Assembly: GCA_022797215.1 (NCBI GenBank)
Contig: JAAWKD010000026.1
Span: forward strand, 1-32,795
Direction of reading: 5' to 3'
Length of the DNA stretch: 32,795 bases
From: Clostridia bacterium
Lineage (GTDB): Bacteria; Bacillota; Clostridia; TANB77; CAG-508
Shown: positions 24,947 through 32,795 of the stretch, piece after piece
How positions within the stretch are numbered: position 1 is the first letter of the stretch
Layout of the letters: every line of letters begins with the position of its first letter
Notes under the pieces: generated by a model
Told to the model about the DNA's origin: nothing
Databases searched by the model: none
Seen by the model: only the letters and a program-made list of their open reading frames with translations
Program-made: the position numbers and the translations under genes

Positions 24947-26467
24947 CTAATTACAATTTTTATCATATTCTCTTAAGGCCTCTTGTGCATATTGTGTATC
25001 AGTTAAACAAGGAATATATTGTGTACCAATTTTTTGACGAGTTTCATTTCCTTTTCCAGTAATCAAAATAACACTATTAGGGTTTTCTAGAATTGCTTGT
25101 TTAATTGCTTCTCCTCGGTCATCTATTATTTTATATTCTCCATGTTCTTCTGAAACATAAGTTGCAATTTCTTTACTAATATCACAAGCTTCTTCAGGGC
25201 CAGGATCTTCAGCTGTTAAATAAGTTATAGCTGAATTTTTGCCAGATAAACGTCCTAAATCTTTTCTACGAAGAAAGGCTTTTCCACCAGGACAACCAAA
25301 TACAGTAATAATCTTTTTGTCAGGATATTCTTGTTTGGTAGATTCATATAATTTTTCAAAACTTAGTTTATTATGAGCATAATCTACAATAACAATAATG
25401 CTGCCATCTTTGCTCATATGTGATTCCATTCTACCGCTTGCTCTAGCAACTTTTAGACCTTCATAAATATTCTCATAAGGAATACCCAAAGTAAGTGCTA
25501 CACAGATTGCAGCTAAAGCATTTTCAACATTAAATAGACCTGGCATAGTAAGTAATATTTCATTTTCCCATTGAGGTGTTTTTACTTTAAAGCTAATAGA
25601 GGTATGGCTTGTTTTTTGAATATTATATGCATACACATCTGCTTTTGAATTTTTAATGCTAAAGGTGATGATTTTTTTAGATGCTTGAGCTTCTTCTAAA
25701 ATCCTATCTACATAGTCGCTATCTAAATTCACACAAGCAGTTTCTACTTGTTTAAAGAATTTCAATTTTGAAGCAAAATAGTCTTCAAAATCAGGATGTT
25801 CAATAGTGCTAATGTGATCTTCAGAAATATTTAAAAATACTCCTGCTTTATAATATACATCATGAACTCGATCTAACTTTAATGCTTGACTACTAACTTC
25901 CATAACCAGATTTTGTATTTTACAATCTACTGCATTTGCAATGTGTTCTTGTAAATCAATTGATTCAGGGCTAGTGATAAGAGACTCTTTACAAGTTTTT
26001 CCATCATAAGTATCAATAGAAGAAACAATCGCTGTATCTGGTAAGTTTTGAGATTTCATATAGTTATCTAAAATGCTTTTAATATAATAAGCAGTAGTAG
26101 ATTTTCCTTTTGTACCAGTCAATCCTATCATATTTAATTTAGTAGCAGGAAAATCATAAAATAGGGTGGAAATTACTGCTAAAGATTTTCTAATGTCTTT
26201 TACAACAATATGAGGAAAATCAGGTTGTGAAACATTTTCCTTTTCAGCTACATATACCATAGCACCATTTTGAATAGCTTCAGCCAAATATTCAGGTTTG
26301 TATTTAATACCTTTACAAATATATAAAGTATTCTTAGTTACATTCTTAGAGTTGTGAGCTATTTGCGTAATAGGAGTAGAAAGCTCTAAATCCTTTACTA
26401 TAATTTCATCTATTAAATTTTCTTTTTCTAAACTATTAATATAATCTTTTAATGTATATGTTTTCAT
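24947..26467 (-). CDS. murE: MurE-type UDP-MurNAc-tripeptide synthetase, not of the mDAP type
   Basis: A 506-residue Mur ligase that adds the third amino acid to UDP-MurNAc-L-Ala-D-Glu. It has an N-terminal UDP-binding domain, an ATP-binding P-loop GLTGTKGKSTT near residue 113, then MEVSSQALKLDRVHDVYY with NISEDH, ASGRMESH, and a C-terminal domain. The position of the DNPR motif, which marks meso-diaminopimelate ligases, reads AEDPGPEEA, so lysine or another diamino acid is more likely. ATG 26467 has AGAGG upstream; the longer frame from 26521 would overlap the previous gene. It is the last gene of a three-gene operon, 19 nt after the racemase gene. It may be the only MurE or a second, specialised one. 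Confidence 0.88.
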   Translation of the reverse strand: MKTYTLKDYINSLEKENLIDEIIVKDLELSTPITQIAHNSKNVTKNTLYICKGIKYKPEYLAEAIQNGAMVYVAEKENVSQPDFPHIVVKDIRKSLAVISTLFYDFPATKLNMIGLTGTKGKSTTAYYIKSILDNYMKSQNLPDTAIVSSIDTYDGKTCKESLITSPESIDLQEHIANAVDCKIQNLVMEVSSQALKLDRVHDVYYKAGVFLNISEDHISTIEHPDFEDYFASKLKFFKQVETACVNLDSDYVDRILEEAQASKKIITFSIKNSKADVYAYNIQKTSHTSISFKVKTPQWENEILLTMPGLFNVENALAAICVALTLGIPYENIYEGLKVARASGRMESHMSKDGSIIVIVDYAHNKLSFEKLYESTKQEYPDKKIITVFGCPGGKAFLRRKDLGRLSGKNSAITYLTAEDPGPEEACDISKEIATYVSEEHGEYKIIDDRGEAIKQAILENPNSVILITGKGNETRQKIGTQYIPCLTDTQYAQEALREYDKNCN

Positions 26468-26486
26468 TTTGATACCTCTCTTTTTA

Positions 26487-27191
26487 TCAATCCTCTTGAT
26501 ATGTTTTTCCACTTTTTTCAATACAAGCTTTTACTAAATAGTCCATAGGGTCAATGCTATAAGTTTTAAAAGAACTTTTAAACCCAGAAAGCTCTGTACA
26601 ACCTAAGATAACATGATCACAGCCACTTTGTAAAAAATAAGTTAAGATTTTCTTGAATTTCTCATTATCATAATATCCTTTTGCTTTTATATCCTGATAA
26701 ATAATATCCATTATTTGTGATTGAATATCTTTTTGAGGAGCATGTAAAGATAAGCCATACTTATCAAAACAGGATTGGTACATACCAGAAAGAATAGTAC
26801 CATCTGTTGCCATTAGACCAATTTTTTTATAACAATTTCTATTTTCAAAAATATATTTTACAGTCTCTTCAATCATATTAATAATAGGAATAGTAGTTAA
26901 TTCTTGAATTTTATCTAAAACTGTATGACAAGTATTACAAGGTATAGCAATGTTAGTAACCTGCAAATTCTCCATAACATGAATGTCTTCTTGAAGACTA
27001 TTTAGTAATTCATGTTCAAGGTGGTTCTTAATAGCGTATGTTCTATCTATAATAGAAGCGTGATTTAAAATGACCATATCAATATGCTCTTGATCTTTTG
27101 ATGCAACAGTATGATTTACAATACGATGATAAAAGTCGACTGTAGCTTCAGGACCCATTCCACCAATAATTCCTAATTTAGTAGTATTCAT
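26487..27191 (-). CDS. racD: aspartate/glutamate racemase family, probable aspartate racemase
   Basis: 234-residue cofactor-independent racemase. The N-terminal LGIIGGMGPEATVDFYHRIV is the aspartate racemase signature. The two catalytic cysteines are in IPCNTCH (near residue 84) and LGCTELSG (near 199). It would convert L-Asp to D-Asp. I choose ATG 27191 (MNTTKLGI), with GAGG about 6 nt before it; the GTG at 27203 contains that binding site. It lies 15 nt after the ATP-grasp gene and 19 nt before murE on the same strand. D-Asp made here is the expected substrate of the upstream ligase, so the context strongly favours aspartate over glutamate. Confidence 0.87.
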   Translation of the reverse strand: MNTTKLGIIGGMGPEATVDFYHRIVNHTVASKDQEHIDMVILNHASIIDRTYAIKNHLEHELLNSLQEDIHVMENLQVTNIAIPCNTCHTVLDKIQELTTIPIINMIEETVKYIFENRNCYKKIGLMATDGTILSGMYQSCFDKYGLSLHAPQKDIQSQIMDIIYQDIKAKGYYDNEKFKKILTYFLQSGCDHVILGCTELSGFKSSFKTYSIDPMDYLVKACIEKSGKTYQED

Positions 27192-27206
27192 TTTCAACCT
27201 CACTTT

Positions 27207-28421
27207 CTATTTTCCTAGATATTTCTTAAAGTTTCCAAATTGACGAAATTGTCTTCTTTTCAATTTAAGGAATCGAATAAAGTGATTATCACCTTTATAA
27301 AATAGAGGATTAACAAATTGTTTACTTTTTACTAATGCTCTCATTTTTTGTACATATTCTGGATTTTTCACATAAGTATAAGCAATTTTGAGGGGAATCA
27401 TAGACCATAAGTGTTCTTTGTTAGCAATTGTAAATCCAGTATCATTCCCATAGATAACATCCTCTACTAAGTACTTAGCCAAATTATAGCCAGCACCTGT
27501 TACATAAAAATTACTTCTGCCTTGTCTTAAATTAATTTCAAACACATTATAAGTACCATTTCGCTCATCGTATTTGATATCAAAATTAGAAAAGCCTACA
27601 TAGTGGATAGACTCTAAAAATTCTTTTAATTGGTTAGCTAGTGCTTCATTATGTTCATTTATAATAACAGCATGATTTCCAATTCCATGAGGAGTATGTT
27701 CTTCTAACATAGTATGTCCTAAACACATTAATTTTACTTTTCCATTTTGGTCAGAATAGCAGGTCATAACATGCATATAAGTATCATCACCAGGAATAAA
27801 ATCCTGCAAAATTAAAGTATCAGAATAGCCAGCTTCATAAATATCGTGGATAACTTGTTCTAATTCTTCGCGACTTTTTATAGTATATACCTTATTTTGT
27901 GTAGGAAACTCATGAGCAAAATAATCAACACTATTAGAAGGCTTTAAAATCATAGGAAAACCAAAGTCTACTGTAAAATTATTACCCATTTCTTGACGAT
28001 AAATAAAAGTTTTAGGGTAAGAAATACCATGCTTTTCACACATTTCGTAAAAAGCTTCTTTTTTAATTAAAGTTTCCATTAAGTCTTGATCTATATAAGG
28101 AATAATATAATTAGGATCTAGTTCGTTTTTATTTTCAATAATTTGTCTAACATAATTATCACCACAGCCTAATAAGATTAATTTTTTATCAGTATGTTGT
28201 GTAGCAAAGTCGTTTAGTTCTTTTACGAAAATTTCTTTTTGGTCAATATCAGGTCTAGCATAAAAATCTATTATTTTACTTTGATAACTAGGTCCTGTAT
28301 AGAACTTTCCAATCACCTTGCTTTTAATTTGGTAAGCCTCATGAAAGGCTCTAGCCATGCTATAAGTATTAATATCACTACCAAGTAGGACAGCCATAAA
28401 TTCTTTTTCTTTTATTTCCAT
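27207..28421 (-). CDS. ATP-grasp ligase, probable D-aspartate ligase for the peptidoglycan bridge
   Basis: A 404-residue ATP-grasp enzyme: an N-terminal Rossmann-like part (MAVLLGSDINTYSMARAFHE), a central ATP-binding part (GFPMILKPSNSVDYFAHEF, TLILQDFIPGDDTYMHVM) and a late metal-binding motif NVFEINLRQGRSNFY. Size and layout match the D-aspartate ligases (Asl) of Enterococcus and Lactococcus, whose genes sit beside an aspartate racemase. These attach D-Asp to the side chain of L-Lys in the stem peptide, building a one-residue cross-bridge. The neighbouring racD and non-mDAP murE support this. The ATG at 28421 has AGGG upstream. Other ATP-grasp carboxylate-amine ligases cannot be excluded from sequence alone. 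Confidence 0.8.
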   Translation of the reverse strand: MEIKEKEFMAVLLGSDINTYSMARAFHEAYQIKSKVIGKFYTGPSYQSKIIDFYARPDIDQKEIFVKELNDFATQHTDKKLILLGCGDNYVRQIIENKNELDPNYIIPYIDQDLMETLIKKEAFYEMCEKHGISYPKTFIYRQEMGNNFTVDFGFPMILKPSNSVDYFAHEFPTQNKVYTIKSREELEQVIHDIYEAGYSDTLILQDFIPGDDTYMHVMTCYSDQNGKVKLMCLGHTMLEEHTPHGIGNHAVIINEHNEALANQLKEFLESIHYVGFSNFDIKYDERNGTYNVFEINLRQGRSNFYVTGAGYNLAKYLVEDVIYGNDTGFTIANKEHLWSMIPLKIAYTYVKNPEYVQKMRALVKSKQFVNPLFYKGDNHFIRFLKLKRRQFRQFGNFKKYLGK

Positions 28422-28454
28422 TCATTATCCCTACCTTTCTCATTGGATGGTTAT

Positions 28455-28483
28455 ATCTTATAACAAATAAGGCTAAAAATCAA
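28455..28483 (-). promoter_or_regulatory. probable promoter of the ligase-racemase-murE operon
   Basis: On the minus strand TTGATT (28483-28478), 17-nt spacer, TAAGAT (28460-28455), 34 nt before the first ATG. Confidence 0.65.
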
Positions 28484-28557
28484 TAGAAAAGTCATAATCC
28501 AAAGACAAGCCACATATATATTAATAAATTTAAAACACAAAGGAGGGTGTTATATTT

Positions 28558-31206
28558 ATGTGGCACACATTATCTACAAAGGAAGTAGAACGAAAAATGG
28601 GGACAAACCTACAACTGGGACTAAGTCATAGACAAGTAGAAGAAAGAAGAGAAAAATATGGAGTAAATCAATTAGAAGAGCAGAAGAAAAAATCTATTAT
28701 CATTAAATTTTTAGAGCAGTTTAAAGATTTTATGATTATTATTCTACTAATAGCCTCAGTCATTTCAGCGGTAGTTACCAAAATGGAGGGGGGCAATGAT
28801 TATTTTGATTCTATTATCATTATTGCCATTGTTGTATTTAATGCAATTATGGGATTAGTGCAAGAAGCAAAAGCAGAAAAATCATTAGAGGCTTTAAAGA
28901 AAATGTCAGCTCCAACTTGTAAAGTGAGAAGAGGGGGAGAAATTGTAACAGTTAAAGGGGAAGAAGTAGTTCCAGGGGATATTGTTTTATTAGAGGCAGG
29001 CAACTATGTGCCAGCAGATTGTAGACTAATTTCAGCTTCTGACTTAAAAATAGAGGAATCTAGCTTAACAGGGGAAACAATGCCTTGTCTAAAAGAGGCA
29101 GATAGTATTTTACCAGAAAAAACAGCTTTAGGAGATATGAATAATTTAGCATTTGCTACAACTGTTGTAGTAAATGGGCATGGAGAAGCCATTGTAACAG
29201 ATATTGGAATGAGTACAAAAGTTGGAAAAATAGCAAAAATGATTATTACGAATGAAACTCCAGAAACGCCAATACAGAAGAAATTAGGACAAGTAGGAAA
29301 AAGTTTAGGAATTGGTTGTTTAATTATTTGTCTATTTATTTTTGTGATTGGTATTTTAAAGAGAATAGAACCGATTGAAATGTTTATGACATCTGTAGGA
29401 TTAGCAGTAGCGGCAATTCCAGAGGGCTTACCTGCAATTGTAACCATTATGCTTTCAATTGGTGTAACAAAAATGGCAAAGAAGAATAGTATTATCAGAA
29501 AGTTGCCAGCAGTTGAGACCTTGGGAAGTAGTAGTGTTATCTGTTCAGATAAAACAGGAACTTTAACACAAAATAAGATGCAAGTAACAAAAATAGTGAA
29601 TCATCAAGGTGAAGTAACTAGTGAAGAGATAATTAGAAAAATATTAGAATTAGGAGCTATGTGTACAGATGTAGAGATAAATGAAACATCAAAGCAATTA
29701 ACAGGAGAACCAACAGAGGTTGCTATTGTAGACAGAGCTTTAAAGGAAAGAATTCATAAACAAGAATTGTACCAAGTGATGAAAAGAGTAGATGATATTC
29801 CATTTGATTCTAATCGAAAAATGATGACTACCATTCACAAAATACCAAGTGGATATCGAATTATTACAAAAGGTGCACCAGATGTTTTACTAAAGCATTG
29901 TACTCAAGTTTATGAAAATGGAAAAGTAATAAGCTTAACTAGCAGTTTGTTAAGCCAAATTGAAAGAAAGAATAACCAAATGGCAGATCAGGCATTAAGA
30001 GTATTAGCCATAGCCTATTTAGATGTAAACATTATTCCTAATAAAAATGCAATAGAACAAAATTTAACTTTTGTAGGATTAGTAGGAATGATAGATCCAC
30101 CAAGAGAAGGGGTAAAAGAAGCGGTAGCAACTTGCACAAGAGCAGGTATTAAGACAGTTATGATTACAGGTGATCATATTGCTACAGCTAAAGCAATTGC
30201 AAAAGAATTAGGTATTTTAAAGGGGCAAGATTTAGCCATTACAGGAGAAGAATTAGATAAAATTTCACAATCTGTTTTACAGAAAAATATTATGCAATAT
30301 TCTGTATTTGCTAGAGTAACACCAGAACATAAAGTAAGGATTGTGCAAGCTTATCAGTCTACAGGTGCTGTTGTTGCTATGACAGGGGATGGAGTAAATG
30401 ATGCACCAGCTTTAAAAAATGCGGATATTGGAATTGCTATGGGAAAAAATGGTACAGATGTAGCAAAAAATGCAGCAGATATGGTTTTGACAGATGATAA
30501 CTTTGTAACAATTGTAGAAGCTGTCAAACAAGGAAGAAATATTTTTGATAATATTAAAAAAGCAGTTCATTTTTTAATTGCTACTAATATTGGAGAAATT
30601 GTTACTATCTTCTTAGGGTTATTATTAGGCTTAAAGTCTCCATTATTAGCCATTCAATTATTATGGGTAAATCTTGTAACAGATTCACTTCCAGCTATAG
30701 CACTAGGATTAGAGTCACCTGATAAAGATATTATGAATAGGAAACCAAGAGATAGTAGAAAAGGAATTTTTGCAGATGGATTATGGAGTAAAATTTTTGC
30801 AGAAGGAACTATGCTTGGTGTTCTAACATTAGTTGCTTTTAGCATTGGTAATTCTTTATATGGAGTAGAAGTTGGAAGAACAATGGCTTTTGTCAGTTTA
30901 GGATTATTAGAATTAGTACACAGTTTTAATATTAAAAGTGAAGAATCCATTTTTAAAACAGGAATATTAGAAAATAAATATTTGGTAGGAGCATTTCTTT
31001 TAGGTGCGATTTTGCAAGTAGTTGTTGTATTGATCCCAGCGGTTGCAGACTTATTTAGCCTAGTTCCATTAAACAGTACACAATGGCTATATACTTTTGG
31101 AATTTCTATTTTACCACTTGTGATTATGGAACTACAAAAGAAAGTCAATGAATTACGATTTGGTAAAAAGGTATATGGAATGAAAGAAGAAGTTAAGTTT
31201 ATGTAA
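28558..31206 (+). CDS. calcium-type cation-transporting P-type ATPase
   Basis: 882-residue P2-type ATPase of the SERCA/PMCA group, expected to export Ca2+ (possibly Mn2+). N-terminal cation-ATPase domain (about 1-70); actuator domain with SSLTGET; M4 with VAAIPEGLPAIVTI, the PEGLP ion-site motif; phosphorylation motif CSDKTGTLT near residue 331; nucleotide-binding domain with ITKGAPDVLLKHC; hinge motif TGDGVNDAPAL near 611; six C-terminal membrane helices including LLWVNLVTDSLPAIALGLE. M6 NLVTDSLPA fits calcium pumps. Full length. AAAGGAGGG lies before the ATG. It is divergent from the wall operon across a 136-nt gap, and monocistronic with a terminator. Confidence 0.95.
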   Translation: MWHTLSTKEVERKMGTNLQLGLSHRQVEERREKYGVNQLEEQKKKSIIIKFLEQFKDFMIIILLIASVISAVVTKMEGGNDYFDSIIIIAIVVFNAIMGLVQEAKAEKSLEALKKMSAPTCKVRRGGEIVTVKGEEVVPGDIVLLEAGNYVPADCRLISASDLKIEESSLTGETMPCLKEADSILPEKTALGDMNNLAFATTVVVNGHGEAIVTDIGMSTKVGKIAKMIITNETPETPIQKKLGQVGKSLGIGCLIICLFIFVIGILKRIEPIEMFMTSVGLAVAAIPEGLPAIVTIMLSIGVTKMAKKNSIIRKLPAVETLGSSSVICSDKTGTLTQNKMQVTKIVNHQGEVTSEEIIRKILELGAMCTDVEINETSKQLTGEPTEVAIVDRALKERIHKQELYQVMKRVDDIPFDSNRKMMTTIHKIPSGYRIITKGAPDVLLKHCTQVYENGKVISLTSSLLSQIERKNNQMADQALRVLAIAYLDVNIIPNKNAIEQNLTFVGLVGMIDPPREGVKEAVATCTRAGIKTVMITGDHIATAKAIAKELGILKGQDLAITGEELDKISQSVLQKNIMQYSVFARVTPEHKVRIVQAYQSTGAVVAMTGDGVNDAPALKNADIGIAMGKNGTDVAKNAADMVLTDDNFVTIVEAVKQGRNIFDNIKKAVHFLIATNIGEIVTIFLGLLLGLKSPLLAIQLLWVNLVTDSLPAIALGLESPDKDIMNRKPRDSRKGIFADGLWSKIFAEGTMLGVLTLVAFSIGNSLYGVEVGRTMAFVSLGLLELVHSFNIKSEESIFKTGILENKYLVGAFLLGAILQVVVVLIPAVADLFSLVPLNSTQWLYTFGISILPLVIMELQKKVNELRFGKKVYGMKEEVKFM

Positions 31207-31207
31207 G

Positions 31208-31343
31208 ATAAATAATAACTATAATGTTGTTTGTCCTTGCTGTCCGTTGCTTTCATTATGCTAAACGCAAACCAAAGAAAGCAACGGAAGGCGCTCGCAA
31301 GCTCGCCTTGCGCGGAATACACTCTATTATAGTTATTATTTAT
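31208..31343. repeat. MITE-like palindromic element
   Basis: Perfect 18-bp terminal inverted repeats: ATAAATAATAACTATAAT (31208-31225) and its complement at 31326-31343. Inside, CCGTTGCTTTC (31244-31254) pairs perfectly with GAAAGCAACGG (31277-31287), and AAGGCG (31288-31293) pairs with CGCCTT (31304-31309) in a GC-rich core unlike the surrounding DNA. The left end begins 2 nt after the ATPase stop. No transposase ORF is present; a 67-codon frame here is a chance reading. It looks like a non-autonomous mobile element or a very stable folded RNA. Confidence 0.7.
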
Positions 31344-31358
31344 TATAAAAACTTAATA

Positions 31359-31387
31359 AAAAGCAACCACTTAAGTGGCTGCTTTTC
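31359..31387 (+). terminator. intrinsic terminator downstream of the ATPase gene
   Basis: AAAAGCA (31359-31365) pairs with TGCTTTT (31380-31386), continued by CCAC/GTGG around TTAA; ends in a T-run. Confidence 0.85.
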
Positions 31388-31417
31388 GAAAATAAAAGGG
31401 GATGTTTTACTAATCTA

Positions 31418-31449
31418 TAGTCAATAACGGAGTAACTTACTATTGACTA
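31418..31449. repeat. inverted repeat in the intergenic stretch
   Basis: TAGTCAATA (31418-31426) pairs perfectly with TATTGACTA (31441-31449); the loop contains a small GTAA-c-TTAC hairpin. Its role is unknown. No gene is visible in 31387-31626. Confidence 0.5.
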
Positions 31450-31507
31450 CACCTATAATATACCAATCCATTTTGTCCTTTTTGTGAACTCAAAGTGATT
31501 ATCTGGC

Positions 31508-31557
31508 AAAATAAGTATTAAGAAATTATGAAGTAATGATTTCTTAATACTTATTTT
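31508..31557. terminator. long perfect palindrome, probable bidirectional terminator
   Basis: A 19-bp perfect stem: AAAATAAGTATTAAGAAAT (31508-31526) with its complement at 31539-31557 and a 12-nt loop. A-rich before and T-rich after on both strands, so it can end transcripts from either side. It may also be a palindromic repeat unit. Confidence 0.65.
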
Positions 31558-31593
31558 CTTGTTTTTCAAATGTCTATTTATGGTAAACCATAT

Positions 31594-31631
31594 AATGATT
31601 TGTAAGTGGCAAAGCCACTAACACAATCATT
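31594..31631 (-). other. hairpin overlapping the stop codon of the M23 gene
   Basis: AATGATT (31594-31600) pairs with AATCATT (31625-31631), with an inner AGTGGC (31605-31610) / GCCACT (31614-31619) stem around AAA. The outer arm includes the M23 stop codon. There is no T-run, so it is more likely an mRNA 3' stabiliser than a terminator on its own. Confidence 0.5.
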
Positions 31632-32610
31632 TATAAATATATTTTTGTGGGTTAACTGAAATTCCATTAATTTGGATTTCAAAGTGTAAATGGTTACCAT
31701 TAGAATTACCAGTAGAACCTACTTCTGCTAAAATATCGCCTGCTTTTACTTTGGTTCCTGCTTTAGTTAACAATTTACTACAATGACCATAATAAATTTT
31801 TACTCCATTACCACAATCAACAATTACTAAATTTCCATAGCTTCCTTGCCAGCCAGAAAAGATTACTTTACCATCAGTTGCAGATTTAATTTTAGTACCA
31901 TAAGGTGCTGCAATATCTAAGCCATTATGAGGAAAACTACGAATACTTTCCATACTACCAAAACGAGAGGTAATAATACCAGTAATAGGCTTTTGGGCTA
32001 AATAGACACCATTTACAGAAGAACTTTCCATTTTGTGCAACTCTGTAGATACTTTCTTTTCAGCACTTGCTAATGTTACAGGACTATATTCTTTTCCATT
32101 TTCTGAATGTAATTTATTAATTCCAATTGTAAATTTAACACTATCTTTGTATTTTTCTTTCATTTCAGCAACAATTTTTTCTGCTTCATCCAAAGATGCT
32201 ACTACTGATTGCTCTTTACCATTTAAAGTAACAGCATAATATTCATAGGTAACTTTAGCTGATTCTTCAATTTTAGCAAGAACTTCTGTATCATTTATTT
32301 CTTTGTCATGACTAACAAAGGTTAGTCGATATTCAGGAACTTCAGGAAAATCTACAAAAGCAATATTCTCTGTTCCTTCTTTGCTATATAATTCTTGTAT
32401 TTGATCTTCAAGAACATTTTTATCTTTTACATATCCAATATTTTCCCCTGCAATAGATACTTCACATACTAATTGATATTTAGAGAAGAAAATAAAGAAA
32501 ATAATTAACAAAGCAATAGCAATAAGTATTAATAATTTAAATGTTTTCTTTGTATAATATTTTATTTGTTTGCTTAAAATAAATGTCACTCTCCTTTTGT
32601 GGTAATTCAT
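31627..32610 (-). CDS. membrane-anchored M23 peptidase (LytM-type)
   Basis: 327 residues. A basic N-terminus, one membrane segment at about 24-44 ([17 protein letters not shown]), an extracellular region of about 170 residues with repeated beta-alpha pattern, and a C-terminal M23 domain starting near GIITSRFGS. The zinc ligands are intact: HNGLDIA (H and D), and HLHFE (second H of H-x-H), with GHCSK also conserved. It should be a peptidoglycan endopeptidase active outside the membrane. The architecture resembles SpoIIQ-like or cell-elongation M23 enzymes; which one is open. AAGGAAGG lies 8 nt before ATG 32610. Confidence 0.92.
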   Translation of the reverse strand: MNYHKRRVTFILSKQIKYYTKKTFKLLILIAIALLIIFFIFFSKYQLVCEVSIAGENIGYVKDKNVLEDQIQELYSKEGTENIAFVDFPEVPEYRLTFVSHDKEINDTEVLAKIEESAKVTYEYYAVTLNGKEQSVVASLDEAEKIVAEMKEKYKDSVKFTIGINKLHSENGKEYSPVTLASAEKKVSTELHKMESSSVNGVYLAQKPITGIITSRFGSMESIRSFPHNGLDIAAPYGTKIKSATDGKVIFSGWQGSYGNLVIVDCGNGVKIYYGHCSKLLTKAGTKVKAGDILAEVGSTGNSNGNHLHFEIQINGISVNPQKYIYK

Positions 32611-32646
32611 TAGGAAAACCTTCCTTTTTCATTTGCCACGTTCTTA

Positions 32647-32675
32647 ATTATACCACATATTGTATCCAAAAGCAA
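32647..32675 (-). promoter_or_regulatory. sigma-A promoter of the M23 gene
   Basis: On the minus strand TTGCTT (32675-32670), 17-nt spacer ending in TGG, TATAAT (32652-32647), 37 nt before the ATG. Confidence 0.85.
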
Positions 32676-32795
32676 ATTTTGTATACATAATGTGTAATAT
32701 CCTTAATTAAAAAAGTAAATTCCATGTAAGTAGTAACCTGAATTTAGTTTTTGTAAAAAATGATATAATATATTAAAGTACTTCTTAGAGGCTTA

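Noticed and set aside
30654..31322. 222-codon minus-strand ORF over the ATPase end and the palindrome
   Set aside because: Shadow reading of the ATPase gene; no family features.
31224..31427. 67-codon ORF downstream of the ATPase
   Set aside because: It lies within the palindromic element and runs through the terminator; a chance reading.
32764..32769. TATAAT at the right edge on the plus strand
   Set aside because: No clear -35 box, and the gene it might serve lies outside the window.

Overview
This is AT-rich DNA (roughly one third G+C by eye) from a Bacillota genome of Clostridia type. The evidence is the family assignment of the housekeeping genes, the strong AGGAGG-type ribosome binding sites, and the many consensus sigma-A promoters (TTGACA-like, 17 nt, TATAAT). 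Gene content fits an anaerobic gut-type Clostridium relative, but the genus cannot be named from this window. No tRNA, rRNA, CRISPR array, prophage block or intact IS transposase was seen.

Layout. 1-4682: 3' end of rpoB, a possible tiny frameshifted gene, an unknown winged-helix-like gene, a hairpin leader, rpoC and a terminator. 4816-8197: gdpP (c-di-AMP phosphodiesterase), a sortase and a small membrane protein. 8236-11273: rplI, dnaB, tilS. 11336-14906: ftsH, then a dGTPase-like HD hydrolase and a TSCPD protein. 14915-18176 (minus strand): a PASTA-containing class B penicillin-binding protein and an HD-GYP protein. 18247-20715: an XRE regulator, a nested palindromic element, a tiny coiled-coil ORF, an MtaD-type deaminase and a small-RNA candidate. 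20740-24942: smc, a PBECR-like nuclease-domain gene and a second small-RNA candidate. 24947-28483 (minus strand): a three-gene cell-wall operon (ATP-grasp D-aspartate ligase-like, aspartate racemase, MurE-type ligase). 28558-31387: a Ca2+-type P-ATPase. 31208-31631: a MITE-like palindrome and several hairpins. 31627-32675 (minus strand): an M23 endopeptidase.

Main discovery. Three unrelated genes (dnaB, the HD-GYP gene, the PBECR-like gene) are each broken by one extra C directly before a conserved glycine codon GGT. In all three the upstream frame therefore reads CGG followed by T, and hits a stop at once or two codons later. Reading about 9,800 codons by eye, I found no other in-frame CGG codon in any gene. 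All three in-frame CGG codons in the window are thus +1 shift points, and all three restore the family sequence if the ribosome skips the C and reads GGT as glycine. This suggests that CGG is an unassigned or starved codon and that CGG-T serves as a +1 frameshift (or four-base glycine) signal, as described for AGGY in Perkinsus mitochondria. A systematic sequencing artefact must be excluded.

Other points. Two strong promoters each drive a short, highly structured, terminator-ended transcript with no convincing ORF (20627-20715 and 24801-24942). Peptidoglycan genes recur (PBP, MurE, racemase, ligase, sortase, M23) and point to a wall with L-Lys (or similar) in the stem and a D-Asp bridge.
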